A stretch of DNA of 11,641 nt, taken from the NCBI GenBank assembly GCA_964352225.1, contig CAYGRM010000210.1, positions 1 to 11,641 of the forward strand, read 5' to 3'. Shown here piece after piece: positions 1 through 6,942 of the stretch. Positions within the stretch are counted from its first letter, which is position 1. Every line of letters starts with the position of its first letter. The position numbers were made by a program, and so were the translations under genes. Source of the DNA: CAJQQY01 sp964352225 (GTDB lineage Bacteria > Bacteroidota > Bacteroidia > Chitinophagales > Saprospiraceae). Below the pieces are notes generated by a model. It had not been told where the DNA came from and made no database searches. It saw only the letters and a program-made list of their open reading frames with translations.

Positions 1-313
1 TTCCAAAATCAATTCCACTCACTTTATCTCGATAAAATACTAACCGAAGAGCAGCAGGATCTTTATATTGAGAATTACTTTTTACATTAAATCTAACATC
101 TAACTCTGTAGCAAAGGTTCGAAAAGGTGAGTCAATCACTCGTCTCCATTGGTCTCGATAAATCGTAGAAAAACGATACCGCCCATTATAAGCTCCCGTC
201 AATGCTGGATTCAACGTCAAAGGGGAAGCGTAAAATTGGGAAAAGTGTTTGTCTTGTGCAGACAAATCAACCAAGAAGAATATTGCTAAAATAAAAATAT
301 AAAATTGCTTCAT
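1..313 (-). CDS. PorP/SprF family type IX secretion membrane protein (5' part only)
   Basis: This open frame starts at an ATG at 313-311 and runs off the left edge, giving the first 104 residues. Residues 1-20 are a signal peptide (MKQFYIFILA, ending LSAQ). After it comes DKHFSQFYASPLTLNPALTG, the N-terminal hallmark of the PorP/SprF family, followed by NGRYRFSTIYRDQWR. Members are outer-membrane beta-barrel proteins of about 300 residues. In gliding Bacteroidota they work with T9SS to secrete or anchor SprB-like adhesins, usually those with a type B C-terminal domain. A good promoter sits about 30 nt upstream of the ATG, so this appears to be the first gene of its transcript. Its cargo partner would normally lie beside it and is not visible here. 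The family is clear; the specific role is inferred. Confidence 0.88.
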   Translation of the reverse strand, partial: MKQFYIFILAIFFLVDLSAQDKHFSQFYASPLTLNPALTGAYNGRYRFSTIYRDQWRRVIDSPFRTFATELDVRFNVKSNSQYKDPAALRLVFYRDKVSGIDFG

Positions 314-667
314 AATCGATTTTAAATAAAGTTTTAAGAACGCAAAAGTAAGTAATTCAATGGCAATTTCAATTTCAATGACCAGAGTAATTTCAATTTA
401 TTATTGACATTAAGACTGCTATTGACATTTTGATTATCAATGATATTGATCAGTCATTTTCTCAACGGTCTTTTCCAAAGTTTATTATTTGTTAAAAAAT
501 AGTACTCGTGAAAATGAATCGTTAGGAGGGAAAAATTCTTTTAATATTTAATGGTAGGCTGTTGTACAAATACGTTAAAATAAGGATTCAAGAATTGAAC
601 CGAAATCCTAATTCTCATAAAAAATTACTACTTTAGGCGCATTATTATCAAATTAAATATAAGCACA
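314..667. other. 354-nt divergent intergenic region
   Basis: This AT-rich spacer separates the leftward PorP/SprF gene from the rightward lipoprotein gene. It holds the PorP promoter at 343-373. It also has two direct copies of TATTGACATT (402-411 and 420-429, start to start 18 nt). Next to them is the short palindrome ATCAAT-GAT-ATTGAT (436-450), which could be an operator-like site. I found no open frame of note and no convincing promoter for the gene at 668; TACTTTAG at 629-636 resembles a -7 element but lacks a correctly spaced TTG. Confidence 0.5.
343..373 (-). promoter_or_regulatory. Bacteroidota-type promoter for the PorP/SprF gene
   Basis: On the minus strand, TACTTTTG (350-343) matches the -7 consensus TAnnTTTG exactly. 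ATTG (373-370) lies exactly 19 nt upstream and supplies the TTG of the -33 element. The predicted transcription start near 337 leaves a leader of about 24 nt before the ATG at 313. Confidence 0.6.
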
Positions 668-1021
668 ATGAATAAATGTAAATTTATCTTTTTCCTTGGT
701 ATAGCTGGACTTTTAGCAGTTGCCTCTTGTAAAAAAGATGATAGTGGTGGAGATAGTGGTATAGACTGTAACACCGTCAAATTCTCAACGACCATTGCCC
801 CAATTCTTCAAAATAGTTGTACAACTTCTGGGTGTCATTCTGTAGGGTCGGTTAATGGAGATTATACTACCTATGCAGGGTTGGAAGCTGTAGCAAAAGA
901 TGGAACAATGGAAACTCAAGTTATCATAGATAAGACAATGCCCAAAGCTGGCGACCCTTTAAGTCAAACACAATTAGACCAATTTCAATGTTGGTTAGAT
1001 GATGGAGCACCTAATAACTAA
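668..1021 (+). CDS. Small lipoprotein with a cytochrome c-like CX4CH domain
   Basis: This 117-residue protein has a lipoprotein signal peptide with lipobox V18-A19-S20-C21, then KKDDSGGDSG, so it should be lipid-anchored after export. The rest looks like a compact c-type cytochrome domain. APILQNSC51TTSGC56H57 gives a CX4CH motif, where C51 and C56 would be the haem thioether cysteines and H57 the proximal ligand. M91 in TMPKAGDPL is a candidate distal ligand. The ending QCWLDDGAPNN is typical of these domains. C34 and C108 are left over and could form a disulfide. Four residues between the cysteines instead of two is non-canonical, though I recall this form in Bacteroidota domains of this kind. 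Haem binding is inferred. The gene appears monocistronic and ends before a strong palindromic terminator. An electron-transfer role is plausible, but no redox partner is nearby. Confidence 0.75.
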   Translation: MNKCKFIFFLGIAGLLAVASCKKDDSGGDSGIDCNTVKFSTTIAPILQNSCTTSGCHSVGSVNGDYTTYAGLEAVAKDGTMETQVIIDKTMPKAGDPLSQTQLDQFQCWLDDGAPNN

Positions 1022-1043
1022 TTGATTCTGTATTATTAATACT

Positions 1044-1079
1044 GAAAAACCGAAACACGGTACCGTGTTTCGGTTTTTC
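1044..1079. terminator. Bidirectional terminator, perfect 36-nt palindrome
   Basis: Eighteen bases on each side of 1061/1062 are exactly complementary. The outer AAAAA and TTTTT blocks make it an intrinsic terminator in both directions, with a GC-containing stem (CCGAAACACG) and a GTAC loop. It lies between the converging lipoprotein gene and channel gene and can serve both. Confidence 0.85.
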
Positions 1080-1136
1080 TATATTTAGGTATCAACTAGT
1101 TCGTTATTATATATTTTTCGAAAAAAAGCTAGACCT

Positions 1137-1490
1137 TCAAAACATCCACTTATTCTTCTTTTTGCTTTTCTCCTCATTCTTCTCCTTTTCAAACTGCTGC
1201 TCATTTTTAAAATGATGATAAAGCGTATTGATAAACGTTAGAATAATTCCTATCCCAAGAATAATATAAAAAATGGTAAACAATTTGCCTTCTATAGTTT
1301 GAGGAGAATAATCTCCATAACCAATAGTAGTCAAAGTAATAATGGAAAAATATAGTGAATCAACATATCCCCATCCCTCCAAATGATGATAACATAGAGT
1401 TCCTACAAATAGAACAATAAAAGTTGTTCCCAACAATTCTCTATATTCTGGATCTTGTAAAAAAGTTATGAGAGTTCTAATAAAAACCAT
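1137..1490 (-). CDS. Two-transmembrane potassium channel (Ion_trans_2 family)
   Basis: The 117-residue product has the plan of the smallest K+ channels: a first membrane helix at about residues 18-36, a pore helix at 45-54, the selectivity filter T55-I-G-Y-G-D60, and a second membrane helix at about 69-91. The filter matches the canonical TxGYGD exactly, so potassium selectivity is a strong inference; a functional channel would be a tetramer in the inner membrane. G79 and G81 in the second helix could act as gating hinges. Residues 94-114 form a short, highly charged Lys/Glu tail (EKEKNEEKSKKKNK) rather than an RCK/TrkA regulatory domain, so gating is unknown. The start is the ATG at 1490-1488, with AAGGA about 14 nt upstream. 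It converges with the lipoprotein gene. Confidence 0.9.
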   Translation of the reverse strand: MVFIRTLITFLQDPEYRELLGTTFIVLFVGTLCYHHLEGWGYVDSLYFSIITLTTIGYGDYSPQTIEGKLFTIFYIILGIGIILTFINTLYHHFKNEQQFEKEKNEEKSKKKNKWMF

Positions 1491-1569
1491 TGAATTTAAT
1501 TTTCCTTATTAAAGAAGAGTAAAATTAGATAATAATTCAGTATTGCTGTAATAACTTCTCTATTCTATT

Positions 1570-1600
1570 TTTCTTTTCATATTTATTATCACTAATTTTG
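1570..1600 (+). promoter_or_regulatory. Bacteroidota-type promoter for the SprB-repeat adhesin
   Basis: TAATTTTG (1593-1600) matches the -7 consensus TAnnTTTG exactly. TTTC (1570-1573) lies exactly 19 nt upstream and fits the TTTG -33 element at three of four positions. Transcription would start near 1606, giving a leader of about 115 nt before the ATG at 1721. I see no obvious riboswitch in that leader. Confidence 0.5.
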
Positions 1601-1720
1601 TAGGCTCTAAGTATAAATTTCTTTTCTATCATTTACCTCCCTTAACCACCCATTTTAAAGTACATTCCCTTCAACCGGTTATAAAAATTGAACTTATTAT
1701 TTTAATCCAAAGATTACATC

Positions 1721-4700
1721 ATGAAATTAATTTCTACTCTAAAACTATTGCTTTTAAGCCTTCTATTTTTTCCCGTTTTTCTATTTTCTATGGGAGAAAA
1801 CGAACTATCAAAAAAATCCAATCTCAAAGGAATTTTATCTAATCATGAAGTTAGTTTTTCTTTGTTCCTCGACGAAACCAATCCTAGTTGTATGAGTTGT
1901 GCAGATGGTTCTATTTCAACTTCAGCGGTTGGAGGCTTTTCACCATTTAACTATACTTGGTCAAATGGTTCCACTAATTCCAGTATTAACAATTTACCTG
2001 ATGGCACATATACTGTTTCAGTAACTGATCTTTTAAATTGTCAGGTAATAGAAACGGTAACCTTAACTTCAGGAATGGCTGTTTTTGGAGTCGAAGTAGC
2101 AACGCTAGGAGTTGGTTGCTATGGAGATAGTACAGGCAATGCAGTTGCACAAGTAACTGATGGAATGATGCCTTTTGAATATTTATGGAGCAATGGAGAT
2201 ACCAGTAGCACTTCCTCAAATTTACCTCAAGGAAATTATAGTTTGACCGTTACTGATGCAACCGGGGCAACTGCTACGGATGATTTCACCATCAATTCTC
2301 CTGATTCTTTAGTTGTAGTTGGAAATGCAATGGTGGGATGTGAAGGAGGAACTAGTGGAAGTATGATAGCGATTGTTACAGGAGGTTCTTTTCCCTTTTC
2401 CTATGCTTGGTCAAATGGCGATACTGTACAGACCGCTACCAATTTATCAACTGGAAATTATGTAGTCACGGTTACAGATGTGAATGGTTGTGTGGCTACC
2501 TCTAGTGCTGTTTTTTTAAATCAACCTATAGAAGTTAATTCTAATCCTTTTCCAAGTTCAACTTCATGCCCTGGGGGTATGGATGGAAGTGTCACACTAG
2601 ATGTTTGGGGTGGATCAGGCGGCTATACTTTTAATTGGTCCAATGGAGATACTACTCAAAATATTACTAATGTTTTGGCAGGAGGATATGCAGTAACCGT
2701 TACTGATTCTAATGGCTGCACAAGTATATCTCAAGTCAATGTGGATAGCCCTTCGCCTATTACCTTGAATGTACAAGGCATTGGAAATGTCTCTTGTAAT
2801 GGAGGAGGCGATGGAAGTATCTTTGCTGATGCCTTCGGTGGAAATCCAGGCTATACTTACGTTTGGAATAATGGCGATACTGGAAGTTTTATTGATTCTC
2901 TTGGAGCTGGAACTTACTTTGCGACTATTACTGATGCAATCGGATGTACAGGAATTGGAAGTGTGACGGTCAATGAACCTGAAATATTGGAAACGTTTAC
3001 TTTCGGTTCTTCAGTCTGTAATGGATCAGATGATGGAACGGCCAACGTTGTTGTGTCGGGCGGAACTCAACCTTTTTCTTATGCATGGAGTACAGGTGCA
3101 ACTACATCTGAAATCGAAAATTTAATCCCAGGAACTTATTACATTACCGTTTCAGATGTCAATCAATGCATGGCTGAAGATAGCATCACGATTAATTTAA
3201 ACGCTAATATTTTAATGTCAAATCCTTCTTCCACTATGGTTTCTTGCCCTGCCGGAAATGATGGAACTGCAACGATTACCCCGACTGGAGGAAATGCACC
3301 TTATACTTACCAATGGACTACAGGAAGTGGCGATTCCATAATTACTAATTTGACGGCGGGAACCTACACCGTTACAGTTGTCGACCTATTCAATTGTTCC
3401 TTTGTTGAAACTTATGAAATAGCACAGCCTGATCCAGTTGAAATTAATGCTACATCAGTCAATGCGAATTGTGGATTGCCAAATGGGATTATTTATTTAG
3501 CCCCAACAGGAGGAACTTCACCCTACACTTATGAATGGTTTAATGGTTCGAATGCAGATTCTTTAGCCAACCTTGAGGCAGGAGCTTATGCAGTAAATGT
3601 AACCGATGCGAATGGATGTGTTAAGCAATTTTTCGTAGATGTAATGATGGGAAATAACCCACCAAATGCCATTGCTCAAAATATTTCAGTTAGTTTAAAT
3701 AATTTGGGACAAGCGACTATTGAGGTAGATCAAATCAATAATGGAAGTACCGATGATTGTGGAATTGATACGATGTTCATCGATTTGATGTCTTTTAGTT
3801 GTGATGATATAGGAGAAAATACCGTTACGTTGACGGTGATTGATGAGCAAAACGCAAGTTCGACAACTACAGCTACCGTAACTCTAATTGATGAAATCGC
3901 ACCAACGGTGATAACTCAAAATATTACTTTATCATTTGACGACATGGGAATCGTTTCAATAGATCCTAGTCAAATTGATAATGGCAGTTTTGACAATTGT
4001 GAAATTGATACTATGAGTTTAAGTGTTAACCTCTTTGACTGCACGAATGTAGGCGACCAAACAGTTACTTTATTCGTAACAGATATTGCTGGAAATACTT
4101 CTTCTGATACAGCTATAGTTACTTTAGTAGACAATATTCCTCCTACCATCATCGCTCAAAATATTAACATCTATTTAGACGATACCGGTAAGGTCAATAT
4201 TCAAGCTACCGATATTGATGATGGCAGTTTTGACAATTGTGGAATTGATGCCACCAATATGAGTATCGATATTTCTGAATTTGATTGTTCTCACCTAGGA
4301 GAAAATGCGGTGATTTTTACGATCACAGATGCAAATGGAAATGTTAATTCTGTTACAACTGTTATTACTGTCAATGATACCATACCAGCAACATTTACTT
4401 GTCCTCCAAATCAAGTTATTGAAAGTTGCGATTCCGTAATTATCATTGATTATACGATAGGAGATGTAGTGGATAATTGTTCTACTGGTTCTCCAATTTT
4501 AATTGATGGAATTCCTGCTGGAGGAGAGTTATCGACTGGAACGGTAACCAATGTTTTTGAATATATTGATCCTGCTGGAAATGTAACCACTTGTTCATTT
4601 GACATTACACTAATAACTAGTCCGCCTGTGCTCATCCAATTGGATACTTTTATTCAAGCTACAGCAGGAAATAGCGATGGAAGTATTGAGATCTCGATTA

Positions 4701-5125
4701 CTTCTGGAAATGCTCCCTTCTTATTTGAATGGTCATCTAATGGAAATATTGTTTCAACTGAGGAAGACCCAACTGGCTTACCTGCTGGAAATTACGAGGT
4801 GATCGTAACGGATGTTAATGGATGTATCAACACTCTGCAAGTAGAAATCACAACTGGAATTCAAGATCCTGAATTGGTGAGTAAAGTCAATCTTTTCCCT
4901 AACCCAACTAACGATATTTTATTTATAAAAATGGATTTACCAATCGAGGCTGGAGACAGGATTCAGTTATCTTCAATTGACGGAAAAGTATTGTTAGAAA
5001 AAAGTCTAAACAGCGGAGATGAGTTGATTGAAATGAATGTTAAAAATTTCACTAATGGAATTTATATCATGCAATTGACTGTAAATCAAAGTATTATAAC
5101 AAAAAGAGTAATTATTCAAAATTAA
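1721..5125 (+). CDS. Secreted SprB-repeat adhesin with T9SS type A sorting domain
   Basis: This 1134-residue surface protein opens with a signal peptide (about residues 1-23). Eight SprB-type repeats of about 70-75 residues follow at roughly 54-643. Each starts near a Cys, carries a G-x-PF/Y-x-Y-x-WSNG core and ends GxYxVTVTDxNGC. Three Ig/cadherin-like repeats with an exact 80-residue pitch span about 647-885, each opening IA/TQNI and carrying NGS-x-DNC. A HYR-like module (889-966, TCPPNQVIESC and VVDNC) and a ninth SprB-like repeat (970-1043) come next. The C-terminus (1056-1134) has the LFPNPTNDIL motif and ends GIYIMQLTVNQSIITKRVII, a T9SS type A sorting domain. It should cross the outer membrane through T9SS and be anchored or released. 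Adhesion or matrix function is inferred from SprB. SprB itself carries a type B rather than type A C-terminus, so this is not a SprB orthologue. Confidence 0.9.
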   Translation: MKLISTLKLLLLSLLFFPVFLFSMGENELSKKSNLKGILSNHEVSFSLFLDETNPSCMSCADGSISTSAVGGFSPFNYTWSNGSTNSSINNLPDGTYTVSVTDLLNCQVIETVTLTSGMAVFGVEVATLGVGCYGDSTGNAVAQVTDGMMPFEYLWSNGDTSSTSSNLPQGNYSLTVTDATGATATDDFTINSPDSLVVVGNAMVGCEGGTSGSMIAIVTGGSFPFSYAWSNGDTVQTATNLSTGNYVVTVTDVNGCVATSSAVFLNQPIEVNSNPFPSSTSCPGGMDGSVTLDVWGGSGGYTFNWSNGDTTQNITNVLAGGYAVTVTDSNGCTSISQVNVDSPSPITLNVQGIGNVSCNGGGDGSIFADAFGGNPGYTYVWNNGDTGSFIDSLGAGTYFATITDAIGCTGIGSVTVNEPEILETFTFGSSVCNGSDDGTANVVVSGGTQPFSYAWSTGATTSEIENLIPGTYYITVSDVNQCMAEDSITINLNANILMSNPSSTMVSCPAGNDGTATITPTGGNAPYTYQWTTGSGDSIITNLTAGTYTVTVVDLFNCSFVETYEIAQPDPVEINATSVNANCGLPNGIIYLAPTGGTSPYTYEWFNGSNADSLANLEAGAYAVNVTDANGCVKQFFVDVMMGNNPPNAIAQNISVSLNNLGQATIEVDQINNGSTDDCGIDTMFIDLMSFSCDDIGENTVTLTVIDEQNASSTTTATVTLIDEIAPTVITQNITLSFDDMGIVSIDPSQIDNGSFDNCEIDTMSLSVNLFDCTNVGDQTVTLFVTDIAGNTSSDTAIVTLVDNIPPTIIAQNINIYLDDTGKVNIQATDIDDGSFDNCGIDATNMSIDISEFDCSHLGENAVIFTITDANGNVNSVTTVITVNDTIPATFTCPPNQVIESCDSVIIIDYTIGDVVDNCSTGSPILIDGIPAGGELSTGTVTNVFEYIDPAGNVTTCSFDITLITSPPVLIQLDTFIQATAGNSDGSIEISITSGNAPFLFEWSSNGNIVSTEEDPTGLPAGNYEVIVTDVNGCINTLQVEITTGIQDPELVSKVNLFPNPTNDILFIKMDLPIEAGDRIQLSSIDGKVLLEKSLNSGDELIEMNVKNFTNGIYIMQLTVNQSIITKRVIIQN
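3734..4249 (+). repeat. Three DNA-level repeats, 240-bp period, inside the adhesin gene
   Basis: Thirty-six-base blocks at 3734-3769, 3974-4009 and 4214-4249 lie exactly 240 bp (80 codons) apart. The second and third copies match at 34 of 36 bases; the first is more diverged. They encode the NGSxDNCGID core of the Ig/cadherin-like modules. The constant period indicates growth by tandem duplication. Confidence 0.8.
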
Positions 5126-5162
5126 AAAATCAAGACTGGGACTTTTGCCATCGTCTTTCTTC

Positions 5163-5205
5163 GCGCCTCAAAAGTGTTTCATACTTTTGGGGCGCATCGA
5201 TTTTT
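5163..5205 (+). terminator. Rho-independent terminator of the adhesin gene
   Basis: Arms at 5163-5175 and 5183-5195 pair over 13 bp with one G-U pair (GCGCCTCAAAAGT with ACTTTTGGGGCGC) around a 7-nt loop. A TTTTT tract follows at 5201-5205. It begins 37 nt past the adhesin stop codon. Confidence 0.8.
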
Positions 5206-5271
5206 ATTACTACTCTTTCGACTGTTTTTGGATGAGAAAATAAATCAATAATACTTAGCCATTTATTTTTC

Positions 5272-5309
5272 AAAAAAGTCCTTCCAGATTTTAAAAATCT
5301 GGAAGGACT
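5272..5309 (-). terminator. Rho-independent terminator of the PorV-like/DinB operon
   Basis: A near-perfect palindrome occupies 5277-5309, with two 16-nt arms (AGTCCTTCCAGATTTT and its complement) around one central base. Read on the minus strand it is followed by six T residues (5277-5272), the form of an intrinsic terminator. It lies 27 nt past the DinB stop codon. It could also be a dispersed palindromic repeat used as a terminator. Confidence 0.75.
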
Positions 5310-5335
5310 AAGGATTTACAATTTCAAAATCTAAA

Positions 5336-5791
5336 TTAAACCATTTTTTTCAAAGCAATCATAAATCCTAGATGCATTGCTTCATGCATATTATTAAATA
5401 TAATTGCATCATCAACTGAACTCAACGTTGCATTAAAACTAGTTGTATATTCTTTGTATTCTTTGAAAACTCCATTCGTGTAATCATCTTCCACTTTATC
5501 AGCTAGAATGATCATTTGATTTTTTATGAAATCCAAATCTGCTTGCGTGATGTCACCTTCTGGTTTGGAACCTTTCCGATATTTTCCAATAAAATCATTG
5601 TCCAATTCCATGGACAAACTGGACAAACCATAGCAAAGCAATTGTTGCGTCGCAACGATATGTCCCAAATTCCAAGCAAGGTTATTATTAAATCCTGCAG
5701 GGATTTTATTGAGCTGCGCTAAATCTAAATTTTCAATTAATTTTAAAACATTGTTGCGAGTAACTCGAAGATAGTCGAAGTGTTTTTTCAT
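5336..5791 (-). CDS. DinB-fold putative metal-dependent enzyme
   Basis: The 151-residue product fits the DinB/YfiT-like four-helix family. The family's three metal-binding histidines are present: H44 in WNLGH, and H136 and H140 in NNMHEAMHLG. Many members are thiol-dependent S-transferases or of unknown activity, so the substrate cannot be told. I place the start at the ATG at 5791-5789 (MKKHFDYLRV). The frame stays open upstream to a TTG at 5863, but that would overlap the preceding PorV-like gene by 44 nt and add 24 residues with no family resemblance. From the ATG, the gap to the upstream stop is 28 nt, which suits the last gene of a three-gene operon. The product has no signal peptide and should be cytoplasmic, unlike its two operon partners. 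Confidence 0.82.
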   Translation of the reverse strand: MKKHFDYLRVTRNNVLKLIENLDLAQLNKIPAGFNNNLAWNLGHIVATQQLLCYGLSSLSMELDNDFIGKYRKGSKPEGDITQADLDFIKNQMIILADKVEDDYTNGVFKEYKEYTTSFNATLSSVDDAIIFNNMHEAMHLGFMIALKKMV

Positions 5792-5819
5792 GTTGAATTT
5801 TAGTTGTTTGTTTTGTTTT

Positions 5820-6938
5820 TTAATTATCCAATTCCTCCACCGGCTCTCTTCTTTCAAAATCAATTTTTACCGAAAAAATATGTGAATATAAAACCTGAGA
5901 AACATTTCCTATATCCGTAAATGCATAATCAACGGTAAATTTTCCTAAATGAAAACCGATGCCCAAATTGGGCTGTAAGGTATAAATAAAATTATCAGGA
6001 TTCACATCATCCCGTGCTTTTTGAATATTACTGATGCCTCCTCTAAGAAATAAAAAATCAGAATATCGAGCCTCAAATCCCAAATGTGGATCAACTTGTA
6101 TCGGCCCAGCAGAAAGCAAAACATTCCGTTGCCCATCAGTCGTGAAATCAAAATTTATTTCTGTCACGAGGGAAATCTTAGGACTAAATTGCTTCACCCA
6201 AGCTGCCCCTAAAATAATTCGAGGCGTCGTAATTTCTAAAGTGGTCGTTGGTATTTCGTTTCCAGTTCGAAGAAAAACATCTTTTTCATCATCCGTCAAA
6301 TTAAATTTCCAGCCATTAAAAGTAAAGGAAATATCTCGAGCCATCACCCCAAATCGAAAGTCGCCCAATTTATATTGAGATCCCAAGTCTATTCCGAATC
6401 CCCACGAATTTCCAAAAGTACCAATCACTCTTCTAATTATTTTTGCATTACCTCCAACGGACAAATTTGTAATTGGCATTTTTTGAGCATAAGAAAAAAT
6501 CAACGCATAATCTGCTGCTGAAAATTCAGACACATTATCATAATTTATTGAGCCATCAGGACTTACTAAATAAAAGGTATTTGGAATATTATCAATTCCC
6601 AATCGGATGAGGGAAAAGCCAAAAGTGGATTCTTTTTTTGGATCAGGATTGATTTTTTTGGCAATGCCGAGGTAATCGTATTTCGCGATTCCAGCAAACC
6701 ATTCGGCATGCATCGCTGATACTTGAAATGGTTTATTTAATTCTGTCAAACCTGCTGGATTCCAAAATCCCGCATGAACATCACTCACACTTGCCACTAC
6801 AGCATTTCCCATTCCATGGGCTCTTGCACTTACTCCAATCGTTAAAAACTCATTGCTGTACTTTGGCGTTTGAGCCGTTAAATGAAAGGTTACAAAGCTA
6901 AATATGAAAAATAAAAGTATTCGGTAAAAAAGGTTCAT
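5820..6938 (-). CDS. PorV/PorQ family outer-membrane protein, second tandem copy
   Basis: The 372-residue product has a signal peptide (about residues 1-23, ending LTAQ) and the family's opening signature: KYSNEFLTIGVSARAHGMGNAVVAS, then AGFWNPAGL with WNP at 59-61. The remainder alternates in beta-barrel fashion, and DYAFTDIG followed by SHIFSV lies near the C-terminus. The family is related to FadL-type 14-stranded barrels. Its best-known member, PorV (LptO), carries T9SS cargo from the translocon to the attachment complex. This gene is not beside porU and comes as one of two paralogues, so it is probably a PorV-like paralogue, not the core PorV. It starts 4 nt after the stop of the upstream copy and is followed 28 nt later by DinB. 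After DYAFTDIG the tail ERREPVEELDN is acidic. Confidence 0.85.
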   Translation of the reverse strand: MNLFYRILLFFIFSFVTFHLTAQTPKYSNEFLTIGVSARAHGMGNAVVASVSDVHAGFWNPAGLTELNKPFQVSAMHAEWFAGIAKYDYLGIAKKINPDPKKESTFGFSLIRLGIDNIPNTFYLVSPDGSINYDNVSEFSAADYALIFSYAQKMPITNLSVGGNAKIIRRVIGTFGNSWGFGIDLGSQYKLGDFRFGVMARDISFTFNGWKFNLTDDEKDVFLRTGNEIPTTTLEITTPRIILGAAWVKQFSPKISLVTEINFDFTTDGQRNVLLSAGPIQVDPHLGFEARYSDFLFLRGGISNIQKARDDVNPDNFIYTLQPNLGIGFHLGKFTVDYAFTDIGNVSQVLYSHIFSVKIDFERREPVEELDN

Positions 6939-6942
6939 TTAA

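Noticed and set aside
1986..2219. Opposite-strand open frame within the adhesin gene
   Set aside because: It is a low-complexity Leu/Gln-rich shadow of the repeat coding sequence. The same holds for the minus-strand frames at 3970-4152 and 4450-4635.
1880..3650. Regularly spaced repeats that might be read as a CRISPR array
   Set aside because: The periodicity is about 220 bp, in frame and diverged, and encodes SprB-type protein repeats. There are no short identical repeats with unique spacers.
5277..5309. Palindrome considered as a mobile or REP-like element only
   Set aside because: Its position past the DinB stop and the T tract on the minus strand fit an intrinsic terminator, so I annotated it as such; a repeat origin remains possible.
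5792..5863. 24-residue N-terminal extension of the DinB gene from a TTG
   Set aside because: It would overlap the end of the upstream PorV-like gene, begins at a TTG, and lacks family resemblance. The ATG at 5791 starts exactly where DinB homology would begin.
6034..6378. Plus-strand open frame opposite the second PorV-like gene
   Set aside because: It is fully antisense to a strongly supported gene and has no recognisable domain. The frames at 7102-7362 and 7244-7492 are rejected for the same reason.
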